Shown here: positions 48,201 to 54,599 of the stretch, one piece after another
How the letters are laid out: the number at the start of each line of letters is the position of its first letter
How positions within the stretch are numbered: the stretch's first letter is position 1
From: Flavobacterium psychrotrophum
Lineage (GTDB): Bacteria; Bacteroidota; Bacteroidia; Flavobacteriales; Flavobacteriaceae
Assembly (NCBI RefSeq): GCF_003403075.1
Contig: NZ_CP031557.1
Coordinates: forward strand, 868,001-932,000
Reading direction: 5' to 3'
Length of the DNA stretch: 64,000 bases
The notes under the pieces: model-generated
Told to the model about the DNA's origin: nothing
Database searches by the model: none
Seen by the model: only the letters and a program-made list of their open reading frames with translations
Position numbers and translations under genes: made by a program

Positions 48201-49096
48201 TCTGGGTAAGGGTAACCAACACCAGCACGTTCTCACCATGCTATGCAGTAACAAGCTTTAACATCAGGGTAAGCTTGCTGCCAACACCAAGCATTACCAG
48301 TGAAGACAACGATGATACATTGTGTGTGGAATACAGCAGTGGCAACGTAAACAAACCGGTGTACCTGCATGCAGGCGACACCACGGCAGGCAACACCTAC
48401 CAGTGGTACCTTAACGGCACGGCAGTAGCCACGAACGGCACCTCAGAAAGGTACACAGCAACCCAGGAAGGCCTTTACACGGTAGAAGTATGGAATGCAG
48501 ACAGCTGCATCTCAGATGCAGTGGCACCGTTTGAAGTATTCCTTTCAGGGCCGGCGGAAATCATTAATACAGGTTATGTGGTAAGCAATGCCTTTGGGGA
48601 CAACCAGACGGTAACGGTGCTTGTACAGGGCTATGGCGACTACCAGTACAGCCTTGCCCCTGAAGATGCAGACGGCAATGCCACACCACTGGGCCCATGG
48701 CAGAACTCCAATGTATTTACTAATGTACCACTGGGCTTCTTTACGGTATATGTTCGCGATGCGAACACCCTTGAGATCAATCCATGTGATATGCTGAGGA
48801 TACCGGGTGTAAGCGTAGTAGACTACCCTAAATACTTCACGCCAAACGGCGATGGCATCAACGACTACTGGAACATCATCGGGCTTCAGGGCACGGGTGC
48901 AAGGATCTTTATCTTTGACCGCTACGGCAAGCTGATCAAACAGCTAAGCCCTGACAGCAGGACCGACAAAGGCCAGGGGTGGGACGGTACCTACAACGGC
49001 AACCCGTTACCGTCAGACGACTACTGGTTTACGGTTGAGTTCAACGAGAATGGCCATGCAAGGACCTTTAAGGCACACTTTGCGATGAAGCGATAA
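42203..49096 (+). CDS. Giant T9SS type B multi-Ig adhesin-like protein (compositional mosaic)
   Basis: A protein of about 2297 residues; ATG 42203 or ATG 42221 (MKKKFLLFLMLMLCLPFLAK) both leave a signal peptide. An N-terminal PKD-like domain and a beta-sandwich (FNGRYDYMAIGNTMN) precede about fifteen Ig-like modules of 85-100 residues, each starting with a pattern like PTPLVLCDEHNSGDEVEEFD and ending with TGCYxIVxLxLxVxPLP. The gene ends with a T9SS type B domain (YPKYFTPNGDGINDYWNIIG, IFDRYGKLIK). Base composition changes near 45250: the 5' part is about 35-37% GC in hand-counted lines, the 3' part about 58-62%. It heads an operon with the PorP/SprF and OmpA proteins. Confidence 0.9.
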   Translation: MLKNLLMKKKFLLFLMLMLCLPFLAKAQDPCTQITPGLTQFTPSVLENGVYTVDLGLGLSLSADATTGTSGIDPALVSFRWTFSNGAILNGRSINYTFLQEGTTTFTLSAIYQACTVSVTYTVNVQDGVPFRLYSQFNGRYDYMAIGNTMNLQENAGILVSDECGVLTESSATLALAPTQHIAAAYLYWAGSGLGDFNVNLNSTPVTAQRTFYSNITPAVNNPKMNFGAFADVTSLVTGSGTYTLSGLNIMATLANDRDYCYQGINFAGWSIIIVYANDSLPYNQVSVYDGFKTVDRQNGTLQIYLDNLNVISNVGAKIGFLAWEGDATGSVDESLKINGVAIGNPPLNPLNNPFNGTNSFTGASNLWNMDIDYYDIQNRISVGDTDLDVTLTTGQDAVIVNNIVTVVNSELPDGSIEMFFYTGNETCGSRDMQLVYMAKNYNSTAPLPANTPISVYADNILLSTIYTHADIPIGSSEVNSVMVTLPPQVPANFDLTFAIDDDGTHTGTVREINEDNNTYTEAIALTTQIEPQTITPLSLCSPNNNSEAVFDLTDATTAVVNYEIDYYRTQAEADIEDNAITAPETFTSVSTTVFARIYSATAPSCFAIEPIVLTVNNGPELNTAGNPFVYVLCPDAGSNDTATVALLSNIAANLKDNTFQNITLLANTGQDTNLANYVITYHASADDARDGISPLADGYRAINGTTVYLRIQSNTTGSCATVGNVQFFIERPVAIVPSALQVCGNTTGIFNLSDKDAEITNGTGSYTVKYYLNSGDATIGGNNNLLATAYTGTDLQVVYARVEDIRTACATVVQLELRVNPAPVVRLPNALGICDDDYDGFTVFNLHSIEPGLNLDVPANYTITYHLDIAAGVTIASPGSFVNTTIDTQTIYVKVARNGAAGCVTIFPLDLVVYPKPAIPLITDYILCDDPSTTGNVTTFNLTSKDNEVTGGVASLNVSYFTSQAAAETGIGSIIAPLTYQNTASPQTIWARVESTLGCYSIGSFNLIVNPLPLADLSSPIFYACEETPGEGLFYFDRLDPVMMGGQAGYTALYYENQADAVPGNANFITVNPYLSVNKTIYALVTNTATGCSVVAPAQLEVQPAPIAPNPTDLEECDFNNDNVTTFNLQDALDEIQAAMGGTVTLTIHETSADANYQNGTNPITTHLNDYTNIEAQTTGGIQTLYIRVNSATTSCFDVVPLRLVVHPVPEATDPLEDYALCDNGASDTDGQAIFDLTSYQAIVLNTMNPAQFTVTYHTGLSSAQLGTPAIATPGTHTSATATVYIRVTNNATGCYDIVPLNLVVNPLPVVTNPTPLVLCDEHNSGDEVEEFDLTAKTDEITGGVNGLTTTFHTNLADAEAGTGAIPNPETYENRSSPAVQPIFVRVTDNVTGCYRIVLLDIRVEPLPVLVSPTLDELTICDTNGSGYGNIDLDALVANMVNNGVGLTVAFYRTQDDAERGNNPILNTSDYENVTPGSQVLYVVATNTVTGCRSIVYPITIIITRAPIAVTLTDLTDCDDEDSDNTDHRRVFDLTQKDAEVYTQTGVAPGSYTIEYFTSEVNAQAGAPRITTPQSYRGTDGEQVWVRVSVPGTDCYQVSSFELHVNAPQELATPTVLMLCDEALPNDGRTAFDLTAMNDYILTPTGIGESNIVEYFEDSAYTSLISPASAYTNATNPQTVFVRVTTPQGCESYSSLTLRVVPRPTPNIAPTPLELCDTNDANLGDGIEVFNLDLARRNILGGDTQSQVAYYTTEAAAEAGDITAAEYIVTPTAYTSVTPWNDTVYVRVTRTDTQPGAPGCAEVVALPLIVNPLPPVYDSTGVVPLYAICNDPTTGFETFNLIGHITDLLTTAGVNPTDYAIRFYKDMAAYTAGTALPHNYTNVTAGHQQILVHVTDNTTRCEILTTLDLYAEQAAVANPVTSPANSPMVECDYDGTNDGFTEFDLTPAGAEVLGSQNPAQYTLGYYTSQAAAEAGDITAAEYIATPAAFTNTVYLGQTIWVRVTNTSTFSPCYAVTSFNIRVSLLPTPSITSEDNDDTLCVEYSSGNVNKPVYLHAGDTTAGNTYQWYLNGTAVATNGTSERYTATQEGLYTVEVWNADSCISDAVAPFEVFLSGPAEIINTGYVVSNAFGDNQTVTVLVQGYGDYQYSLAPEDADGNATPLGPWQNSNVFTNVPLGFFTVYVRDANTLEINPCDMLRIPGVSVVDYPKYFTPNGDGINDYWNIIGLQGTGARIFIFDRYGKLIKQLSPDSRTDKGQGWDGTYNGNPLPSDDYWFTVEFNENGHARTFKAHFAMKR

Positions 49097-49168
49097 TGTA
49101 ATGATTGGTTTGCAGTGTTAAGAAAATATAAGATCACAGTAATAAGAAAACTAAAACAGGAATTATAT

Positions 49169-50104
49169 ATGAGAAAAATTTATCTTGGAGTTTTACTGGC
49201 CTTTGTAGGGTTTACGGATGCTGTAGCACAGCAGGACCCACACTACACACAGTACATGTACAACATGAACGTAATCAACCCTGCATACGCTGGCAGCAAG
49301 GAGAATTTAGCCTTTGGGCTTTTATACCGCAAGCAATGGGTAGATGTAGACGGAGCCCCGAGTACGGGCACGTTTTCAGGCCACAGCCCGGTGGGCAAGA
49401 ATGTAGGATTGGGCTTATCGGCGATTACCGACAAGATCGGCCCTGTGAATGAAACCAATGTATATGCCGATTTCAGCTACACCCTTAAACTTGGCGGCGC
49501 GCACAGGCTTGCCCTGGGCTTAAAGGCCGGCGCTACCTTCCATAAAGTAGGATTGTTCAGCGATATTGGCAACGGCTTTGTACCGGACCCTAATGACCCT
49601 GCATTCGCAGAAAACGTAAACAATACCTACTTTAACATAGGAACCGGAGTGTTCTACTACACCGATAACTACTACTTAGCGTTTTCGGTACCCAACATGC
49701 TAAAGAGCAAACACCTTGACCTTACGCAGAACGCGCAGGACTACCGTTTTGGTTCAGAAGTATCGCACTACTTTTTAACGGGAGGTTACGTATTCCAGGT
49801 AACCGACAACTTCAAGCTGAAGCCTTCGTTCATGGTAAAATCGGCCTTTGGTGTAGACCCGTCTATCGACGGCTCACTAAACGCGTTGTTCTTTGAGAAA
49901 TTCGAGATCGGGGCCACTTACAGGTTAGACGATTCATGGGGCGGTATGGTAAACTATGCCATCACACCGAACCTGAGGATCGGCTATGCATACGACCACA
50001 TCGTGAGTGACCTTAAGGTAACCACACCTGCCTCACACGAGATCATGCTGCTCTTTGATGTCAACTTCCCGAAAAAAGTATCACGTTCACCACGTTATTT
50101 CTAA
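49169..50104 (+). CDS. PorP/SprF family type IX secretion system membrane protein
   Basis: A 311-residue protein starting at ATG 49169 (MRKIYLGVLLAFVGFTDAVA, signal peptide). The family N-terminus QQDPHYTQYMYNMNVINPAY is followed by a beta-barrel-like pattern of alternating strands (LAFGLLYRKQWV, VGLGLSAITDKIG, LGGAHRLALGLKAGATFH) and ends with SHEIMLLFDVNFPKKV. In F. johnsoniae SprF is needed for surface display of SprB, and paralogues are encoded beside type B adhesins. It is therefore the likely outer-membrane attachment or export partner of the protein just upstream. Its codons are GC-rich like the 3' half of that gene. Confidence 0.93.
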   Translation: MRKIYLGVLLAFVGFTDAVAQQDPHYTQYMYNMNVINPAYAGSKENLAFGLLYRKQWVDVDGAPSTGTFSGHSPVGKNVGLGLSAITDKIGPVNETNVYADFSYTLKLGGAHRLALGLKAGATFHKVGLFSDIGNGFVPDPNDPAFAENVNNTYFNIGTGVFYYTDNYYLAFSVPNMLKSKHLDLTQNAQDYRFGSEVSHYFLTGGYVFQVTDNFKLKPSFMVKSAFGVDPSIDGSLNALFFEKFEIGATYRLDDSWGGMVNYAITPNLRIGYAYDHIVSDLKVTTPASHEIMLLFDVNFPKKVSRSPRYF

Positions 50105-50125
50105 CCAAAAGCAAAAGACAGGACC

Positions 50126-51994
50126 ATGAAAAATTTATATCTTACCCTTGGCTTTCTGCTTATAGCCGGTTCGGCGATGGCGCAGAGCGAAGAAACGAAG
50201 GCTGCCGACAAACTATTTGCGAGGCTTGAGTATGTAGATGCGGCGCAAGCCTACCTAAAAGTAAAAAAGAAAGACAACTACGTAGCAAAGCAACTTGCCG
50301 AGAGCTACTACAATATGTTCAACAGCAAGGAAGCGGTAAAATGGTTTGCAGAAGCCACTAAAACGCCCCAGGATGCCGAGACGTACTACAAATATGCACA
50401 GATGCTTAAAGCAGAAGGCAAGTATGAGGAGAGCAACGTGCAGATGCAAAAGTTTGCACAACTGGCACCCAACGACCAAAGGGCGGTAACCTTTAAACAA
50501 GACCCGAACTACCTGCCTAAGCTCCGCAACCAGGCCAAACTCTTTGATGAAAAAGTACTGGACATCAACGACAAGAAATACGGCAGCTTTGGCGCGGTAC
50601 TGACCAATGACAACACCTTGTACTTTACCAGCGCAAGGAACACGGCAAGGAAAACCTATGGAGCCAACGATGAGCCGTTCCTTGATTTGTACCAGGCCAC
50701 CTATAATGCCAACGGTACGATCAGCGAACCCACCCCGGTAAGCGATGTGAACAGTAAATGGCATGACGGCCCTGCTTCGGTAAGCCCTGACGGCAATACC
50801 CTGTACTTTTCAAGCGAGAGCTTTAAAGAAAAGAAACAATATGTAAAAGACAAGGAAAGCAACAGCAAGCAAGGACAGGTATACCTGTACAAAGCCACAA
50901 AAGTCAACGGCAAGTGGGGCAACATCGAGGAACTGCCATTTAACGGCAAGACCTGGAGTACGGGCAATCCATCAGTAAGCAAAGACGGTAAATGGCTGTA
51001 CTTCGCATCGGACCGTGAAGGCTCGATGGGTGGCAGCAACGACATCTGGAAAGTAGAGATCAAGGGCAACAACAGCTATGGCGAGCCACAGAACCTTGGG
51101 CCAAAGGTAAACACCGAAGGCAGGGAAAGCTTCCCTTACATCACCGATAGTGACAAGCTATACTTCTCAACCGATGGCAGGAAAGGCTTTGGCGCATTAG
51201 ACGTTTATGTGATTGACCTTAAAAAAGGCACCGAGGCACAAAACGTAGGCCAGCCAATCAACACCGGAAAGGACGACTTCGCCTTTACGTTTAACGATAC
51301 CAAAAAGATCGGTTTCTTCTCAAGTAACCGTGACGGCTTTGACAAGATCTACCTTGCTACCCCGGTATGTGGTGTAGAAGCCATTGTAATGGTCAGGGAC
51401 TCAAAAACAGGCAAAGCCATTGCAGCAGCCAAAGTGGCTATAGTAGATGAAAAAGGCAATGTTATCGAAACCCGCACGGCAGACAATAAAGGGCAGGTAA
51501 ACTACAACATCGACTGTGACAGGCCATATACCGTACAGGCCAGTGCAGAAGGTTATGTAAACAACACCTTCCCGGTAGCCAAGACCGCAGGCGGAGAGGT
51601 AACGGTAAATGCTAACCTTGACCCGATCGAAACGATCGTAAAACCAACAGAGATCGTGCTTAATGAAATATTCTTTGAATACGACAAGAGTAACATCACC
51701 AAAGAAGCAGCCTTTGAGCTTGACAAGGCGGTAGCCGCGATGAAAAACAACCCGGCCCTTGTGGTATTGGTTAAGTCTCATACCGACAGCCGCGGCAGTG
51801 ACCAGTACAACATGAGCCTGTCGAACAGAAGGGCAAAGAGTACGGTACAATACATCATCTCAAAAGGCATTGCTAAAGAGCGTATCTCAGGCAAAGGCTA
51901 TGGTGAGAGCGAACTGAAAGTGAAATGCACCACGTGCACTCAGGAAGAACACGCACAAAACAGAAGGAGTGAATTCCTTATCGTGAAGCAATAA
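50126..51994 (+). CDS. TPR/PD40/OmpA-family envelope protein
   Basis: A 622-residue protein with a signal peptide (MKNLYLTLGFLLIAGSAMAQ). It has TPR-like helices at about 25-115, a WD40-like PD40 propeller at about 150-410 (DGPASVSPDGNTLYFSSESF, SVSKDGKWLYFASDREGS, NDTKKIGFFSSNRDGFDKI), a carboxypeptidase-regulatory-like domain at about 418-500, and an OmpA peptidoglycan-binding domain at about 510-622 (EIFFEYDKSNITKEAAFELD, SHTDSRGSDQYNMSLSNRRA). The protein follows sprF by 21 bases. Its domain order matches the T9SS-associated PorE/OmpA family, so it likely ties the SprF-adhesin assembly to the cell wall. Confidence 0.92.
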   Translation: MKNLYLTLGFLLIAGSAMAQSEETKAADKLFARLEYVDAAQAYLKVKKKDNYVAKQLAESYYNMFNSKEAVKWFAEATKTPQDAETYYKYAQMLKAEGKYEESNVQMQKFAQLAPNDQRAVTFKQDPNYLPKLRNQAKLFDEKVLDINDKKYGSFGAVLTNDNTLYFTSARNTARKTYGANDEPFLDLYQATYNANGTISEPTPVSDVNSKWHDGPASVSPDGNTLYFSSESFKEKKQYVKDKESNSKQGQVYLYKATKVNGKWGNIEELPFNGKTWSTGNPSVSKDGKWLYFASDREGSMGGSNDIWKVEIKGNNSYGEPQNLGPKVNTEGRESFPYITDSDKLYFSTDGRKGFGALDVYVIDLKKGTEAQNVGQPINTGKDDFAFTFNDTKKIGFFSSNRDGFDKIYLATPVCGVEAIVMVRDSKTGKAIAAAKVAIVDEKGNVIETRTADNKGQVNYNIDCDRPYTVQASAEGYVNNTFPVAKTAGGEVTVNANLDPIETIVKPTEIVLNEIFFEYDKSNITKEAAFELDKAVAAMKNNPALVVLVKSHTDSRGSDQYNMSLSNRRAKSTVQYIISKGIAKERISGKGYGESELKVKCTTCTQEEHAQNRRSEFLIVKQ

Positions 51995-52038
51995 GCCAAA
52001 CGTATAAGCACAAATAGATTTAGGGTAATTTTTTCTCA

Positions 52039-52082
52039 GGCCTGCCGGTTGTGTACAGCACTCCGGCAGGCCACTTTTTTTT
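52039..52082 (+). terminator. Strong terminator of the adhesin-sprF-ompA operon
   Basis: A perfect 10-bp stem, GGCCTGCCGG against CCGGCAGGCC, with a 14-base loop and eight T after AC. Confidence 0.9.
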
Positions 52083-52084
52083 AA

Positions 52085-52533
52085 TTAAAAATGTAATTCC
52101 ATTTGAGGGAGGTATCGTTCTTTAATAGAACTTTCTCTTTGGCCTGTTTTTATGAATCCAAAATGTTTATAAAAATCTACAGTATTTGGCTCTGATTCAA
52201 GTACTACTTTTTGGATGCCAACAGCTTTTATACGGGCTAAAAATCTTTTAGGAGATAGCTGCCATAACCTTTACGCATATAATCGGGTAACACAAATAAA
52301 TTATCAAGCGTTACTGTAGTATCACTTTCCATGCAATAAGAATAGTAGGCAATGGTTTTCTCTTGAATTAAGAGCTTAAAAACATGATTTGTTTCGATAT
52401 ACGTTTTAGAAATCGTAAGTTCCTCTATCCAACTTTCAATTTGCTCGTCAGAATAGCCCCAATGAGCTTTAGATTTCAGGGTAATATGGGTTAAGGTTTC
52501 GGCATCTGCTAAAATGGCTTGCTTTATAATCAT
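52085..52533 (-). pseudogene. GNAT acetyltransferase, frameshifted
   Basis: From ATG 52533 the frame encodes a GNAT N-terminal half (IIKQAILADAETLTHITLKS, LDNLFVLPDYMRKGYGSYLL, the acetyl-CoA-binding region) and then stops at 52237. In the neighbouring frame the C-terminal half continues without a break: RFLARIKAVGIQKVVLESEP, NTVDFYKHFGFIKTG, ending ERYLPQMELHF at 52085. One extra base in the four-base run at 52246-52249 would restore a 149-residue protein of normal GNAT size. It is either a recent pseudogene or a base missing in the sequence. The substrate is unknown. Confidence 0.8.
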
Positions 52534-52580
52534 AACATGAGGCAACTGGTTTGATAAAAGTACAATTTAAACACATTAAA

Positions 52581-52601
52581 AAAGGGGCAAAAAGCCCCTT
52601 T
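52581..52601 (-). terminator. Terminator after purA
   Basis: On the minus strand AAAGGGGC pairs with GCCCCTTT over a five-T loop and runs into more T. Confidence 0.85.
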
Positions 52602-52626
52602 AAAATCATTTAGCTACTGCCAAATA

Positions 52627-53898
52627 TTATTTTATTATTGTTTGTTTCCTGTCCGGGCCTACAGATACTACTTTGATAGGCACTTCAAGTTCAGCTTCAA
52701 TAAATTCTATGTATTCTTTTAATTCTGCCGGAAGCTCATCGTAAGATGTCATTCCCGTTAGGTCAGCAGCCCATCCTTTTTTCTCAACATATACAGGCTC
52801 TACGTTTTCAGGCTCTATATTGTATGGGAAATGCGAAATTACTTCACCTTTATATTTGTAGGCAGTACATACCTTAAGGGTTTCAAAACCACTAAGTACA
52901 TCGCCTTTCATCATATAAAGCTGTGTAACACCATTTACCTGAACTGCATATTTAAGCGCAACAAGATCTAACCAGCCACAACGCCTTGCACGGCCTGTTA
53001 CCGATCCAAACTCATTACCTACACGTGCCATGGTAGCACCATCTTCGTCAAACAATTCAGTAGGGAAGGGGCCGCTACCCACGCGGGTAGTATATGCCTT
53101 AAATATACCAAACACATCTTTAACCCTGTTAGGGGCTATACCAAGGCCGGTACAGGCACCGGCAGCGGTGGTGTTAGATGATGTTACAAACGGATATGTA
53201 CCAAAGTCAATGTCAAGCAATGAACCCTGTGCACCCTCCGCAAGGATAGATTTTCCTGATTTCATAGCCTGGTTAAGGTACTCTTCGCTATCAATAAAAG
53301 TTAGCGTTTTAAGTACTTCAACAGCGGCGAAGAATTCAGCTTCAAGCTCTTCAAGGTCATATTGCAGGTCTACATTATAGAAGTCGATCATTGCCTGGTG
53401 CTTATCAGCAAGGGCACGGTAATGCTCTTTAAAGTCAGCCAGTTCAATATCGCCTACTCGAAGGCCGTTACGCCCTGTTTTATCCATATAGGTAGGACCT
53501 ATACCTTTAAGGGTAGAACCTATTTTAGCCTTACCTTTACTTGCTTCGCTTGCTGCATCCAGCAGGCGGTGTGTAGGCAGGATAAGGTGTGCTTTGCGCG
53601 AAATAAGCAGGCGTGATTTAATGTCGATATTAAATTTTTCAAGGCCTTCAAGTTCTTTCTGGAAAACTACGGGATCCATAACCACACCGTTACCAATAAT
53701 GTTAACTGAATTGGTATGGAAGATACCACTTGGGATGGTTCTTAATACATGTTTGATGCCATCAAACTCCAGCGTGTGGCCGGCGTTTGGCCCGCCCTGA
53801 AAGCGTGCAATAATATCATACCCCGAGGTTAGTACGTCAACAATTTTTCCTTTGCCTTCGTCTCCCCATTGTAATCCGAGCAGTAAATCTACGGTCAT
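52627..53898 (-). CDS. purA: Adenylosuccinate synthetase
   Basis: A 423-residue PurA of normal length. The IMP/GTP-binding loop GLQWGDEGKGKIVDVL contains the catalytic Asp13, and GGPNAGHTLEFDG carries the catalytic His. Further family segments are GIGPTYMDKTGRNGLRVGD, EGAQGSLLDIDFGTYPFVTS and TGRARRCGWLDLVALKYA. It condenses IMP with aspartate using GTP in AMP synthesis. It is cytoplasmic and housekeeping. Fur is encoded 110 bases upstream with a terminator between them. Confidence 0.98.
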   Translation of the reverse strand: MTVDLLLGLQWGDEGKGKIVDVLTSGYDIIARFQGGPNAGHTLEFDGIKHVLRTIPSGIFHTNSVNIIGNGVVMDPVVFQKELEGLEKFNIDIKSRLLISRKAHLILPTHRLLDAASEASKGKAKIGSTLKGIGPTYMDKTGRNGLRVGDIELADFKEHYRALADKHQAMIDFYNVDLQYDLEELEAEFFAAVEVLKTLTFIDSEEYLNQAMKSGKSILAEGAQGSLLDIDFGTYPFVTSSNTTAAGACTGLGIAPNRVKDVFGIFKAYTTRVGSGPFPTELFDEDGATMARVGNEFGSVTGRARRCGWLDLVALKYAVQVNGVTQLYMMKGDVLSGFETLKVCTAYKYKGEVISHFPYNIEPENVEPVYVEKKGWAADLTGMTSYDELPAELKEYIEFIEAELEVPIKVVSVGPDRKQTIIK

Positions 53899-53947
53899 TC
53901 GTGTTCTGTTTGTTGTTGTTTATTTAGTAATCGTCTGATTTTGTATT

Positions 53948-53980
53948 AAAAACAAAAACCAATCCTTATTCAGGGTTGGT
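53948..53980 (-). terminator. Terminator after fur
   Basis: On the minus strand ACCAACCC pairs with GGATTGGT (one mismatch) and is followed by TTTTTGTTTTT. Confidence 0.6.
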
Positions 53981-54008
53981 TTGCCGATGCTGTTTTTTGC
54001 AGCAAATA

Positions 54009-54461
54009 TTAACTTTCTGCCGCCGGCTGTTTTTTACTGCCGTAAAGGTATAAAGAATGGTTATGAATATCAATACCAAAAATTTCCTCTATGGTTTTTT
54101 TGATGCTTTGTATCCTTGGGTCGCAAAACTCAATTACCTCGCCGGTGTCGGTCATTATAATGTGGTCGTGCTGCTTATCAAAGTACGACTTTTCGTAATG
54201 ACTCTGGTTTTGGCCAAACTGGTGGCGTCTTACCAGGCCGCATTCTAAAAGTAGTTCGATGGTGTTGTAAAGCGTGGCACGGCTTACACGGTAGTTTTTA
54301 TTTTTCATTTTGATGTAGAGCGATTCTATATCAAAATGTTCCTGACTGTTGTATATTTCCTGGAGTATGGCGTAGCGCTCAGGAGTTTTCCTGTGGCCCT
54401 TGTCTTCAAGGAATTTGGTGAAGACATTTTTTACAATATCCTGGTTTTTATTATTTTCCAT
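54009..54461 (-). CDS. fur: Fur-family transcriptional regulator
   Basis: A 150-residue regulator starting at ATG 54461 ([20 protein letters not shown]). The winged-helix DNA-binding domain is clear ([35 protein letters not shown]). The metal-binding and dimerisation domain has [20 protein letters not shown] and EFCDPRIQ. It lacks the C-terminal CxxC pair found in some Fur proteins; it could be Fur or a PerR/Zur-type paralogue. A -7 box TATCTTTG lies upstream. Confidence 0.9.
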   Translation of the reverse strand: MENNKNQDIVKNVFTKFLEDKGHRKTPERYAILQEIYNSQEHFDIESLYIKMKNKNYRVSRATLYNTIELLLECGLVRRHQFGQNQSHYEKSYFDKQHDHIIMTDTGEVIEFCDPRIQSIKKTIEEIFGIDIHNHSLYLYGSKKQPAAES

Positions 54462-54481
54462 AGTGTTATGCAAATACGCGC

Positions 54482-54489
54482 AAAGATAC
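54482..54489 (-). promoter_or_regulatory. -7 promoter box candidate for fur
   Basis: On the minus strand TATCTTTG matches TAnnTTTG exactly, about 20 bases before the start codon. Confidence 0.5.
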
Positions 54490-54599
54490 GCTAATTTTTT
54501 TGAACTGAAAGTATTTTAAGCTTTTGCCACGAATTACACAAATTGCCCCGAACCATCGGGATAAATTATAGGTGAAACTCATTTAATTCATGTTTTACC

